A DNA stretch of 64,000 bases from Achromobacter sp. RTa (lineage in GTDB: Bacteria > Pseudomonadota > Gammaproteobacteria > Burkholderiales > Burkholderiaceae_B), in the NCBI RefSeq assembly GCF_000757485.1, contig NZ_JPYO01000045.1, forward strand, positions 132,111-196,110. Reading direction: 5' to 3'. Below, one piece after another: positions 25,171 to 34,143 of the stretch. Under the pieces are notes generated by a model that saw only the letters and a program-made list of their open reading frames with translations, did no database searches and was not told the DNA's origin. Both the position numbers and the translations under genes were made by a program. Numbering within the stretch: the stretch's first letter is position 1; each line of letters starts with the position of its first letter.

Positions 25171-26154
25171 CTAGTTGCCGCTCAGCAGGTTCGCGCTCTT
25201 GACCAGCGAAGACACGCGTTCCGAATCGCGCTTGAGCAGCTCGGAGAAGGCGACGGGGCCGCGTTCCTGCTCGGTGGGGGATTGCGCCGCCAGTTGTTCG
25301 AGGCGGGTCTTGAACTCGGGCGTATCGATCGCCTTGGACAGGGCGGCGGACAGCTTGTCGACCACGGCTTGCGGCGTGCCGGCGGGCGCCACCAGGCCGT
25401 TCCAGATCGCCAGGTCGAACTCGGGCAGGCCGCCTTCGGCGAAGGTGGGGATGTCCGGGCTCTGCGCAAGGCGGGCCGGGCCGGTGACGGCGATCGCCTT
25501 GACGCGCTTGTCCTGGTGCAGGGGCAGCATGGTCACCGTCTGGTCGATCACCCCGTCGATCATGCCGCTCATCAGGTCGGTCAGCGCCGGGCCCGTGCCG
25601 CGATAGGGAATCAGTTCCCCGCGCGCATTGGCGAAGTGCAGGAACATGGCCTCGGCCAGGTGCGCGGTGCTGCCGGGGCCGCTTGAACCCAGGTTCAGCT
25701 TGACGGCCTTTTCATCGCGGATGCGCTTGAGCATGGCGGGCAGGTCCTGGATGCCGCTCTTGTTGCTGACCGACAGCACCATGGGCACGGTCGCGACGAT
25801 GCCGATGGGCGCCAGCTCCTTCTGCGGATCGTAGTTGGCCTTGGGATGCAGGTGCGGCAGGATCGCCAGCGACATGTTGTTGAACGCCAGGGTGTAGCCG
25901 TCCGGAGCGCTCTTCTGCAGCCTCTGCATGCCGATGAGGCCGCCCGCGCCGCCCGAGTTCTCCACGACCACCGTCTGGCCCAGCTGCTTGCCCAGCGATG
26001 TGGCGACCAGCCGGCCCAGCGTATCGCTGGTGCCGCCGGGGGCGAAGGGCACGATGACGGTAATGGAACGGTTGGGGTAGTCCTGCGCGGCGGCCGGGGC
26101 GGCAAGCGATACGGCGGCCAGGGCGGCGCACAGGATGGGGGCGATTCGTAGCAT
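25171..26154 (-). CDS. Bug/TctC-family periplasmic binding protein
   Basis: 327 residues. Signal peptide MLRIAPILCAALAAVSLAAPAAAQ, ligand loop PFAPGGTSDTLGRLV and SAPDGYTLAFNNM. Last gene of a leftward operon with four dehydrogenases, 50 bp after the isopropylmalate dehydrogenase-like gene. It probably captures the hydroxyacid that the operon oxidises. The C-terminus ends in LVKSANLLSGN, without the charged GIKxE tail of many relatives. Confidence 0.9.
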   Translation of the reverse strand: MLRIAPILCAALAAVSLAAPAAAQDYPNRSITVIVPFAPGGTSDTLGRLVATSLGKQLGQTVVVENSGGAGGLIGMQRLQKSAPDGYTLAFNNMSLAILPHLHPKANYDPQKELAPIGIVATVPMVLSVSNKSGIQDLPAMLKRIRDEKAVKLNLGSSGPGSTAHLAEAMFLHFANARGELIPYRGTGPALTDLMSGMIDGVIDQTVTMLPLHQDKRVKAIAVTGPARLAQSPDIPTFAEGGLPEFDLAIWNGLVAPAGTPQAVVDKLSAALSKAIDTPEFKTRLEQLAAQSPTEQERGPVAFSELLKRDSERVSSLVKSANLLSGN

Positions 26155-26204
26155 GGGGTGTCTCCTCGTGATGTGGTTCTTTTGTGGATGGATGCGTCCC
26201 GCGC

Positions 26205-27293
26205 TCAGCGGGACAGTGCGCGGCGGACGGCTTGCGTCATGTCCGTGCAGCTTGCGGCGCCGCCCAGGTCGCGCGGCACGTATTCGCCCTTGGCGAGCAC
26301 CTGTTCGACCGCGAGTTCGATGCGTTGCGCGGCGTCGGTCAGCGCGGCGTCGGCGTGCTTGTCGCCCAGCCAGCGCAGCATGAGCGCGCCGGACAGGATG
26401 GTGGCCAGCGGGCTGGCGGCGTTCTGCCCGGCGATGTCGGGCGCCGAGCCGTGCGCGCCCTGGAACAGGCCGTGCGTGTCGCCCAGTTCGGCGGACGGCG
26501 ACAGGCCCATGCCGCCGATCGTGGCGGCGCCCAGATCGGAAATGATGTCGCCGAACATGTTCTCGGCCACGATCACGTCATAGAAGTCCGGCCGCTTCAG
26601 CATGTGCACCGTGATGGCGTCGGCGTAGGCGTAATCGATTTCGACGTCGGCGTAGTTCGCCGCGACGTCGTCGCAGACGCTGCGGAAGAAGGCGTAGGTG
26701 CGCAGAATGTTGGCCTTGTCGCAGACGGTGACGCGGCGCTTGCCATCGCGCGGGGCGCCGTTGCGCCGGCGGGCGAGGTCGAAGGAAAAGCGGGCGACGC
26801 GTTCGATGCCCTTGCGGGTGACGACGATGGTGTCGGTGGCGACCTCGTCGCGCAGCACGATGCCGCCGCCGCGGCTGGCGTAGAGGCCCTCCGTGTTTTC
26901 GCGCACGATGACGTAATCGATCTGCCCCGGCTTGAAGTGCTTGAGCGGCGAATCCACGCCCTGATATAGCCGGATCGGACGCACGTTGGCGTACAGGTCC
27001 AGCCGGAACCGCAGGCGCAGGTGCAGGTCGTTGCCGACCTCCGTGCCGTCGGGGTAGGTCACGCCGGGCATGCCCGCCGCGCCGTGCAGGATGGCGTCGG
27101 CCGCCTTGCAGGCGGCGTAGGTGTCGTCGGGCAGCACGTGGCCCGACTTGACGTAGTGGTCAGCGCCGCCGTCGTGGCTGCTGAACGCCAGCAGATCGGC
27201 GCCGCAGGCTTCCTTCAGCACGGCGATCGCCGATTGGCAGACTTCCGGCCCGATGCCGTCGCCGTCTATGGTCGCGATTTCATACTTAGCCAT
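26205..27293 (-). CDS. Isocitrate/isopropylmalate dehydrogenase family (tartrate dehydrogenase-like)
   Basis: 362 residues. IATIDGDGIGPEV at the start, DLYANVRPIR, the substrate-phosphate loop region VRENTEGLYASRGGG, DKANILR, NMFGDIISDLGA with metal-binding Asp residues, and GSAPDIAGQNAASPLATILS. The family does NAD-dependent oxidative decarboxylation of malate-like acids (isopropylmalate, tartrate, D-malate). No leuC/leuD genes are nearby, so leucine synthesis is unlikely; co-location with Bug, SSADH and alcohol dehydrogenase genes favours D-malate or tartrate-type catabolism. Confidence 0.88.
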   Translation of the reverse strand: MAKYEIATIDGDGIGPEVCQSAIAVLKEACGADLLAFSSHDGGADHYVKSGHVLPDDTYAACKAADAILHGAAGMPGVTYPDGTEVGNDLHLRLRFRLDLYANVRPIRLYQGVDSPLKHFKPGQIDYVIVRENTEGLYASRGGGIVLRDEVATDTIVVTRKGIERVARFSFDLARRRNGAPRDGKRRVTVCDKANILRTYAFFRSVCDDVAANYADVEIDYAYADAITVHMLKRPDFYDVIVAENMFGDIISDLGAATIGGMGLSPSAELGDTHGLFQGAHGSAPDIAGQNAASPLATILSGALMLRWLGDKHADAALTDAAQRIELAVEQVLAKGEYVPRDLGGAASCTDMTQAVRRALSR

Positions 27294-27368
27294 GTCTGGC
27301 TGTCTCCTTGTGTGGGTCTTGAAACAGGGTGGGCCGGCCGCGCCTGGAGGCGCGGCCGCGCGGCTGCA

Positions 27369-28817
27369 TTACCAGTTGGTCGAGATGTACTTGGCTTCCA
27401 TGAATTCCAGCAGGCCGTGATGCGCGCCTTCGCGGCCCAGCCCGCTTTGCTTGACGCCGCCAAACGGGGCGGCCGGGTCCGACACCAGGCCGCGGTTCAG
27501 GGCGATCATGCCGCTCTCGATGCGTTCCGAAACCCGCATGCCGCGCGCGAGGTCGCGGGTGTAGACGTACGCGACCAGGCCATATTCGGTGGCGTTGGCC
27601 AGTGCGACGGCTTCGTCTTCGGTGTCGAAGGCGACGATGGGCGCCACGGGGCCGAAGATCTCCTCGCCCAGCAGGTCGGCGTCGGCGGGCACGTCCACCA
27701 GCACCGTGGGCGCATAGAAGTAGCCGGGGCGGTCCAGCCGCTTGCCGCCGGTTCTGACGCGCGCGCCCTTGGCGACGGCGTCGTCCACCAGCGCCGCCAC
27801 CTTGTCCACCGAGCCGGCATTGACCAAGGGGCCGCATTGCGTGTCCGCGCCGACGCCGTCGCCGGTTTTCAGCGCCGCCATGCGGGCGGCGAACCTGGCG
27901 CTGAACGCCTCCACCACGCCGCGCTGCACGTAGAAGCGATTGGCGGCCGTGCAGGCCTCGCCGCCGTTGCGCATCTTGGCGATCATCGCGCCTTCCACCG
28001 CGGCGTCGATGTCCGCGTCGTCGAAAACCAGGAAGGGCGCGTTGCCGCCCAGCTCCATCGAGCAGCTGATGACCGAGTCGGCCGCCTTGCGCAGCAGCAC
28101 GCGGCCCACTTCCGTGGAGCCGGTAAAGGAAAGCTTGCGCACGCGCGGGTCGTCCAGCACGGCATTGGCGAACTTGCCGGCCGACGAAGTGGTCAGCACG
28201 TTGACCACGCCCGCGGGCACCCCGGCTTCTTCGAGCAGGCGCATGACGGCATACGCGGTCAAGGGCGTTTCCGTGGCGGGCTTGAGGATGCAGGTGCAGC
28301 CGGCGGCCAGGGCGGGCGCGATCTTGCGGGTGGCCATGGCGGCCGGGAAATTCCACGGGGTGACCAGCAGCGCGACGCCGATGGGCTGGTACTGCACGAT
28401 GATGCGGCTTGCGCCGCTGGGCGACACGCTGATGTCGCCATTGATGCGCACGGCCTCCTCGGAGAACCAGCGGAAGAACTCGGCCGCGTAGGCGACTTCG
28501 CCGCGGGCGTCCGCCAGCGCCTTGCCGTTCTCCATCGAGATCAGACGGGCCAGGCTCTCGGCGTCGCGCGTCATCAGTTCAAAGCACTTGCGCAGGATTT
28601 CCCCGCGCTGGCGGGCGGGGGTGGCCGCCCAGCCTGCGGCGGCGCGCGAGGCGGCGTCCACGGCGGCGGCCGCGTCCTCCAGCGTGGCATCGGCCACGCT
28701 GGCGATGACCTGTTCGGTGGACGGGTCGAATACGTCGATGCGGCGGCCCGAGGACGAGGGGCGCCAGGCGCCGTCGATGTAAAGGTCAGTGGATAGCTTG
28801 CTGGCCTCGATGGTCAT
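27369..28817 (-). CDS. NAD(P)-dependent succinate-semialdehyde dehydrogenase-type aldehyde dehydrogenase
   Basis: 482 residues, the usual length of GabD-type enzymes. Landmarks: VTPWNFPAAMATRKIAPALAAGC, LSFTGSTEVGR, the general base in MELGGNAP, and the catalytic Cys in GGEACTAANRFYVQ. PFGGVKQSGLGREG closes the active site. Oxidises an aldehyde acid such as succinate semialdehyde. It lies directly after an iron-type alcohol dehydrogenase gene (30 bp); the pair could convert a hydroxyacid such as 4-hydroxybutyrate to a dicarboxylate. Specificity is inferred only from family and context. Confidence 0.88.
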   Translation of the reverse strand: MTIEASKLSTDLYIDGAWRPSSSGRRIDVFDPSTEQVIASVADATLEDAAAAVDAASRAAAGWAATPARQRGEILRKCFELMTRDAESLARLISMENGKALADARGEVAYAAEFFRWFSEEAVRINGDISVSPSGASRIIVQYQPIGVALLVTPWNFPAAMATRKIAPALAAGCTCILKPATETPLTAYAVMRLLEEAGVPAGVVNVLTTSSAGKFANAVLDDPRVRKLSFTGSTEVGRVLLRKAADSVISCSMELGGNAPFLVFDDADIDAAVEGAMIAKMRNGGEACTAANRFYVQRGVVEAFSARFAARMAALKTGDGVGADTQCGPLVNAGSVDKVAALVDDAVAKGARVRTGGKRLDRPGYFYAPTVLVDVPADADLLGEEIFGPVAPIVAFDTEDEAVALANATEYGLVAYVYTRDLARGMRVSERIESGMIALNRGLVSDPAAPFGGVKQSGLGREGAHHGLLEFMEAKYISTNW

Positions 28818-28847
28818 GTGTTTGCTCCGGGTAGGGAAAGAGAGGGG

Positions 28848-30074
28848 TTATCGGGATGCGCGGAATGAGCCCTGGCCGGCATGGGCGGCGGCCACGATGG
28901 ATGCGATGCCTGCTTCATCGAGCGGGCGGGGGTTGTTCGTGACCAGCCGGGCGGCCAGCATGGACTGGCCGGCGATCCAGCCGAGCTGGTCGGCGCGCAC
29001 GCCCAGCCCTTCCAGCGTCGCGGGAATGCCGATGGCCGAGAACAGTTCGTACACGTGGCGCGGCGCGTTGGCGGCGAGGCGGGCCGGATCCGTTTCCGTG
29101 TCGCCCATCGCCTGCGAGATGGCGGCGTAGTCCGCCGCGCAGGCCGGGGCGTTGAAGTCCATGACGTAGGGCATCAGCGTCGCCACGCCCGCGCCGTGGG
29201 CGGTGTGGGTGAGGGCGCCGATGGGATACTGGATCGCATGGGCCGCGGCGGTGCCGGCCACGCCGAAGGCCAGGCCCGCGGCCAGCGCCGCGGCCATGAC
29301 CTGGCCCCGGGCGTGCAGGTCCGAGCCGTCTTCCACCGCCCGGGGAAGATAGGAGGCCAGCGCGCGGATGGCGATCAGAGCCTGCTGGTCGCTGAAGGCG
29401 TTCTTGCCGACGAACACGCGCGTCTGCGCGATGTCGGCGTCGGGGCTGCGCCTGACGGCGGTCAGCGCCTCGATGGCGTGGGTCAGGGCGTCGGCGCCGG
29501 CGATGGCGGTCAGGCCCTTGGGGCAGGTCAGCGTCAGCTCCGGATCGCAGATGGCCGTGTGGGGAATCAGCTGCGGGCTGGATATGCCGACCTTCAGGTC
29601 GCGGGCGCCGTCGGCCAGCACGGCCACGGGCGTGACCTCGGAGCCGGTGCCCGAGGTGGTGGGCATGGCGATCACGGGGATCGTGGGGCCGGGCACCTTG
29701 TATTCGCCGTAGTAGTCGGAGGCTTCGCCGCCATGCGCCAGGAGCAGGCTGACGACTTTGGCCATGTCCAGGCAGCTGCCGCCGCCCAGCCCGACGATCG
29801 CGTCCGGCTGGAAGCCGCGGTGCGCGGCCACGCATTCGTAGACGCCTTCGACGGGCAGGTCCGGCTGGGTGCGGTCGAACACCTGGACGCGCACGCCGGC
29901 GCTCTCCAGCGCGGCGAGCAGATCGGACATTTCCTGCGTGGCGGCAAAGCGCTCGTCGGTGCAGATCAGCGCCCGGCTGCCCAGGGCGGCCGCGACGCGG
30001 CCGAGCGCGTGGCGCTGGCCGTTGCCGAACAACACGGCGCGCGGCGCGCGCATGATTCCAAACAAATCAGTCAT
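28848..30074 (-). CDS. Iron-containing (group III) alcohol dehydrogenase
   Basis: 408 residues from ATG 30074 (GAAGGA upstream); the open frame upstream runs through the neighbouring gene and is not coding. NAD-binding GLGGGSCLDMAK near residue 96, MPTTSGTGSEVTPVAV, and metal ligands in GADALTHAIEA and YPIGALTHTAHGAGVATLMPYVM. The family covers 4-hydroxybutyrate dehydrogenase, lactaldehyde reductase and maleylacetate reductase. Next to a semialdehyde dehydrogenase, 4-hydroxybutyrate-like substrates are plausible. Confidence 0.88.
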   Translation of the reverse strand: MTDLFGIMRAPRAVLFGNGQRHALGRVAAALGSRALICTDERFAATQEMSDLLAALESAGVRVQVFDRTQPDLPVEGVYECVAAHRGFQPDAIVGLGGGSCLDMAKVVSLLLAHGGEASDYYGEYKVPGPTIPVIAMPTTSGTGSEVTPVAVLADGARDLKVGISSPQLIPHTAICDPELTLTCPKGLTAIAGADALTHAIEALTAVRRSPDADIAQTRVFVGKNAFSDQQALIAIRALASYLPRAVEDGSDLHARGQVMAAALAAGLAFGVAGTAAAHAIQYPIGALTHTAHGAGVATLMPYVMDFNAPACAADYAAISQAMGDTETDPARLAANAPRHVYELFSAIGIPATLEGLGVRADQLGWIAGQSMLAARLVTNNPRPLDEAGIASIVAAAHAGQGSFRASR

Positions 30075-30105
30075 TGCGGATCCTTCAGAGGGAGTCGTAT
30101 GGAGT

Positions 30106-31119
30106 TCAGACGGCGCATTGCGCCAGGTCGAGAATGCGGTGCCAGACTTCGTCGGCCAGCTCGATGCCTGCGTCCAGGCGATGGCGGCGTTCGGCGCGCG
30201 CCCGGTCTCCGGGTATGGCCACGGGGCGCCCGGAGAGCAGGGCGGGGCAGGCCCGGATCTCGTCCAGGTAGCCGGAAATGCGGGAGGCCACCGCGCCCGG
30301 TCCCGCCTCGACCACGATGAAGACGTCGCCCTTGTTGCAGACCTCGCCGGAATCCAGCGTGCCCTTGACCGCCGTGCCCAGCGCGGATGCGGTGAGGCTG
30401 GCGACCAGCAATTCGAAGGCCAGGCCCAGCGCATAGCCCTTGGCCTCGCCGAAAGGCGCCAATGCGCCGGCCTTGGCGGCGACGGCGTCCGTCGTGGGAT
30501 TGCCGGCGCCGTCCAGCGCCCAGCCGGGCTCCAGCGCGCGGCCATGGTTGGCGTAGTCGTGGATCTTGCCCATGGCGACCTGGCTGGTGGCCATGTCCAG
30601 CACGAAGGGCTCGGCTTCGGTGGGCACGCCGATCGCGATGGGGTTGGTGCCGATCAATGCGCGGCGGCCGCCCCAGGGGTGGACCAGGGCCTCGCTGGTG
30701 GACAGCGCCAACAGGATTTGGCCTTCGCGCGCTACCTGTTCCGCATACAGCGCCAGCATGCCGATGTGGTTGTTGTTGCTGACCGCCGCGACCGCGATGC
30801 CGGTTTCGCTGGCGCGGCCGCGGATCTGTTCCAGCGCCGCCAGCGCGATGACGGGGCCGAGTCCGCGTTCCCCATCCATGTCCAGGAAGGCGGGTGAGCG
30901 CCATTCGGCCTTGCCGCGGGTCTTCGGATCGGCGACGCCGTTGTGGATGCGCTCGATGATGCGCGGCAGGCGCAGCAGCCCATGCGAAGCGCGGCCGCGC
31001 AATTCGGCTTCAAGCAGCAGGTTGGTCTGGGTCGCGGCATGGCCGGTCGGGGTGCCGGCCTGTTCCAGCGCACGGACGCAGACTTCCCATGCCTCCCCCA
31101 TTTTTATCGTTGTCGTCAT
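30106..31119 (-). CDS. Ldh2-family malate/(S)-lactate/ureidoglycolate-type dehydrogenase
   Basis: 337 residues. Non-Rossmann NAD(P) family: ELRGRASHGLLRLPRIIERI with the catalytic His, SNNNHIGMLALYAEQ, and GTNPIAIGVPTEAEPFVLDMATS. Members oxidise 2-hydroxyacids (sulfolactate, ureidoglycolate, malate, 2,3-diketogulonate reductase direction). First gene of the leftward operon, 111 bp from the divergent GntR regulator; tandem operator-like repeats lie between. Likely first oxidation step of the pathway. Confidence 0.88.
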   Translation of the reverse strand: MTTTIKMGEAWEVCVRALEQAGTPTGHAATQTNLLLEAELRGRASHGLLRLPRIIERIHNGVADPKTRGKAEWRSPAFLDMDGERGLGPVIALAALEQIRGRASETGIAVAAVSNNNHIGMLALYAEQVAREGQILLALSTSEALVHPWGGRRALIGTNPIAIGVPTEAEPFVLDMATSQVAMGKIHDYANHGRALEPGWALDGAGNPTTDAVAAKAGALAPFGEAKGYALGLAFELLVASLTASALGTAVKGTLDSGEVCNKGDVFIVVEAGPGAVASRISGYLDEIRACPALLSGRPVAIPGDRARAERRHRLDAGIELADEVWHRILDLAQCAV

Positions 31120-31137
31120 AGTCTCAGTCAGTTGTTA

Positions 31138-31168
31138 AATCCGATCGGATCTGAAATACGATCTGATT
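31138..31168. promoter_or_regulatory. Tandem operator for the GntR regulator
   Basis: ATCCGATCGGAT (31139-31150) is a perfect 12-bp palindrome. A related copy AATACGATCTGAT (31155-31167) shares 11 of 13 bases with AATCCGATCGGAT, offset by 17 bp. Both lie between the ldh2-type gene and the GntR gene, so repressor bound there could block both promoters. Confidence 0.65.
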
Positions 31169-31230
31169 TATGCTAACCTTGTAACAAATTGGACGTCAAC
31201 CGATTGTTGGCAAACCTAGGGGAAACAACC

Positions 31231-31950
31231 ATGACGACTCTCTCCCTCGGCTCCGGTGCCGCGACCCCGGCCGCATCTGGCGGAGCGCGCCTGGGCGAAC
31301 GCGCGCGTTCGCTGGGCGATGAAGTCTATGAAGCGCTGCTGTCGCAGCTCATTTCCTTGAAGATCGCGCCGGGCATGCGCATCGCGGTGGACGCGCTGGT
31401 CCGTGAACTGGGCGTTTCGCAAACGCCGATACGCGCGGCGCTGATCCGCCTGGAAACGGAAGGGCTGGTCGTGAAGACGCACCACGTGGGCTACAGCGCA
31501 GCGCCCATGCCTACGCGCCGGCGCTTCGAGCAGATGTATGAATTGCGGTTGCAGCTGGAACCGTTCGGCGCAAGTCTTGCCGCGCAGCGCATGACGGACG
31601 CCTCGCGCCAGGAGCTGGCCGCGCTGTCCGCCGCGATGAGCGCCCCGAGCGCGGACGACGCGCGCGTGGCCTACGGCAAGTTCGCCGTGCTGGACGCGCA
31701 GTTCCACTCCTGGATCGCGGAGCAGAGCGGCAACGAGCTGCTGGCCGAAGCGTTGGCCCGGCTGTACGCGCACACCCATCTGTTCCGGCTGCGCTTCCAT
31801 TCGCGCGTCACGGAAGAGGCCGTGACCGAACATGCGCGCATCGTGCAGGCGCTGGATTTGCGCGATGCCGAGGGCGCGGCGGCCGCCATGCGCGACCATA
31901 TCCTGCGCTCGCGCGAGCGCATGGCGCCGTTCTTCGAAATGCTGGATTGA
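31231..31950 (+). CDS. GntR-family regulator (FadR subgroup, FCD domain)
   Basis: 239 residues from ATG 31231 (AGGGGA upstream). N-terminal winged HTH: LGDEVYEALLSQLISLKIAPGM then VRELGVSQTPIRAALIRLETEGLV. C-terminal FCD domain: YELRLQLEPFGASLAAQR with metal/ligand residues in DAQFHSWIAEQSGN and TEEAVTEHARIVQAL. Divergent from the dehydrogenase operon, with palindromic sites between. FCD regulators usually release DNA when they bind an organic acid. Confidence 0.92.
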   Translation: MTTLSLGSGAATPAASGGARLGERARSLGDEVYEALLSQLISLKIAPGMRIAVDALVRELGVSQTPIRAALIRLETEGLVVKTHHVGYSAAPMPTRRRFEQMYELRLQLEPFGASLAAQRMTDASRQELAALSAAMSAPSADDARVAYGKFAVLDAQFHSWIAEQSGNELLAEALARLYAHTHLFRLRFHSRVTEEAVTEHARIVQALDLRDAEGAAAAMRDHILRSRERMAPFFEMLD

Positions 31951-32008
31951 CCATGCAAGCAGCGGCCAAGGGTTCGATCGTGGCCAGCGCCGGGCGGGCG
32001 GGGGCGGC

Positions 32009-32929
32009 ATGAAAGGTTCGCGCAATTCACTGGTCACCCTGCGGATCTTCCTGTCCGCGGCGCGCAGCCTCAATTTCAGCCGCAGCGCGGAAGAGCTGCA
32101 CCTGACGCAGAGCGCGGTCAGCAAGCATATCGGCGCCCTGGAAGACCGCCTGGGCGCGGCGCTGTTCAAGCGCCTGCCCAATGGGCTGCGGCTGACGCAT
32201 GCCGGCGCGCTGTACCTGGAGCGGATCAGCGCGGCCCTGCGCCTGATCGACGAGGCCGACGCGCTGGTGGCGCATCCCATGTCGCGGGTGGCGCTGAACG
32301 TCGCGGTGTCTCCGTCGTTCGCGCAGTTCTGCCTCATACCCGGGCTGGCGGAGTTCTTTGCCCTGCACCCCGAGGTGCGGGTCAACGTAAGGCCGCGCCT
32401 GCTGCATGGGCGCGACCAGGCCGAGCGTTTCGACGCCGAGATCCAGCTGCATACCGGGCACGTGGCCGGCATGTCGGCCCAATATCTGTGCGGCCGCGAA
32501 ATGACTCTGGTGGCCGCGCCGAGCCTGCTCGCGCGCCATCCGGTGCGCACGGTCGAGGATCTGGACGGCGTGCCGCTCCTCAAGCGCGCGCAGCGCGGCT
32601 ACAGCTGGGACGAATGGCGCGCCGACATCGCGCCGCTATGGGCAGGCGCGCCGGCCACGGCGCCGGAATATGAAGGTTTTTCGGTGTTGCTGCCCGCCGT
32701 CCTCCACGGGTTGGGCGCGGCCATCGTGCCCGTGTGCATGGTCCTCGCGCACCTGGAGGCGGGGCAGCTGGTGCGTCCCTTGGGCGAATCGGTCGATGGC
32801 CGCTACGGCTATTACCTCATGCAGCCACGCCCGAACGTGGGCGGCGCCTATGCCGACGCCTTCTGCGATTGGGTGGCGAAGCGGGCCGCGGCGTTCAACG
32901 AGCAGGTGAGGTCGTACCTGGCCCGGTGA
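32009..32929 (+). CDS. LysR-family regulator (GcvA-like)
   Basis: 306 residues from ATG 32009; the frame is open further upstream but only inside the GntR gene. HTH: LRIFLSAARSLNFSRSAEELHLTQSAVSKHIGALEDRLG. Effector domain includes FAQFCLIPGLAEFFALHPEVRVNV and the GcvA-like GYSWDEWRADIAPLW. It lies 58 bp after the GntR gene on the same strand and before a Bug/peptidase pair, so which genes it controls is unclear. A LysR gene following a GntR gene may place two pathways under linked control. Confidence 0.9.
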   Translation: MKGSRNSLVTLRIFLSAARSLNFSRSAEELHLTQSAVSKHIGALEDRLGAALFKRLPNGLRLTHAGALYLERISAALRLIDEADALVAHPMSRVALNVAVSPSFAQFCLIPGLAEFFALHPEVRVNVRPRLLHGRDQAERFDAEIQLHTGHVAGMSAQYLCGREMTLVAAPSLLARHPVRTVEDLDGVPLLKRAQRGYSWDEWRADIAPLWAGAPATAPEYEGFSVLLPAVLHGLGAAIVPVCMVLAHLEAGQLVRPLGESVDGRYGYYLMQPRPNVGGAYADAFCDWVAKRAAAFNEQVRSYLAR

Positions 32930-33056
32930 GCGGGCCGGGCGGAGGAGCGGCGGTATTCCGCCATGGAATGCCCCATGCGCATATGTCCTTTGCGCGGGCC
33001 GGCCGGGAGCCGCCAGAATGGCCGGACCCTAGTGACCTTCCGGTTCGACCGACACC

Positions 33057-34046
33057 ATGAACATCTCCAAGTTCTTGCCGTTTGCCCGCATCCTGCCCGC
33101 ATTGTCCGTTGCCGCGCTTGTCGCCGGCGCGCCGGCCCAGGCCGCCTATCCCGATAAGCCGGTCCGCCTGATCGTTCCGTACGCCACGGGCGGCAGTTCG
33201 GACGTGATCGCGCGCGGTATCGGCGATCAGTTGAGCGCGGCGCTGGGCCAGCCCGTGGTGGTTGAAAACCGGGCGGGTGCGGGGTCGATGATCGGAACCG
33301 CCTACGTGGCGGGCGAGGCCGCCGACGGCTACACGCTGCTGCTCGCCGACGTGCCGTTCACCATCGTGCCGGCGCTGTATGGCGACCGCATCAAATACGA
33401 CGCCCGCAAGGACTTCGCGCCGATCTCGCTGCTGGGCGTGTCGCCCATGTACCTGTTCGTCAATCCGCGCTTCGAGGGCAAGACCGTGCCGGCGCTGATC
33501 GCCGCCGCCAAGGACAAGCCCGGCTCCATTTCCATCGGTTCCGGCGGCAACGGCTCGCTGACGCATTTGATGGCCGAGCTGTTCATGCTGAACACGGGCA
33601 TCCGGCTGGTGCACATTCCCTACAAGGGCGCCTCGGCGTCCGTCAACGACCTGGCGGGCGGCCAGATCCAGGTGAGCTTCACCACCATGCCCACGGCCGC
33701 CGCGCTGTACCAGGGCGGCAAGATCGCGCCGATCGCCGTGTCCTCGCCGGCGCGCGAGGCCGCCACGCCCAACGTCCCGACTTTCGAGGAACTGGGCCTG
33801 CCCAAGCTGACGGTGCAGAGCTGGTGGGGGCTGATGGCGCCCGCCGGCACGCCCAAGCCGGTGCTGGACAAGCTGGAAAGCGCCATGAAGACGGTCATGC
33901 AATCGGCGCCCGTCAAGCAGCGGCTGAGCAGCGTGGGGGTGGAGGCGCCGGCCGATCCCAGCGCCCAGGCGCTGACCCGCTTGCTGAACGCCGACTTCGA
34001 GCGCTGGCAGGACGTGGTCAAGCGCGCCGGCATCAAATTCGAGTGA
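33057..34046 (+). CDS. Bug/TctC-family periplasmic binding protein
   Basis: 329 residues. Signal peptide ends near GAPAQAAYPDKPV; ligand loop PYATGGSSDVIARGI; GEAADGYTLLLADV; ends VVKRAGIKFE, the usual Bug tail. Placed 127 bp after a LysR gene and 97 bp before an M28 peptidase gene. The pairing with a peptidase is unusual for this family and could mean the ligand is a peptide-like or amide-linked acid. Confidence 0.9.
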   Translation: MNISKFLPFARILPALSVAALVAGAPAQAAYPDKPVRLIVPYATGGSSDVIARGIGDQLSAALGQPVVVENRAGAGSMIGTAYVAGEAADGYTLLLADVPFTIVPALYGDRIKYDARKDFAPISLLGVSPMYLFVNPRFEGKTVPALIAAAKDKPGSISIGSGGNGSLTHLMAELFMLNTGIRLVHIPYKGASASVNDLAGGQIQVSFTTMPTAAALYQGGKIAPIAVSSPAREAATPNVPTFEELGLPKLTVQSWWGLMAPAGTPKPVLDKLESAMKTVMQSAPVKQRLSSVGVEAPADPSAQALTRLLNADFERWQDVVKRAGIKFE

Positions 34047-34143
34047 CGCGGTCCGGTCCGGCCGCCAATCCCCACGCCAATTCCCATTAACGCGGCCGCC
34101 GCCGTCCTGGTGGACGCCGGCGCCGGAACACGAGACATCCAAG

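Noticed and set aside
26205..27293. leuB of leucine biosynthesis
   Set aside because: No leuC/leuD or leuA neighbours; the gene is inside a GntR-controlled catabolic operon.
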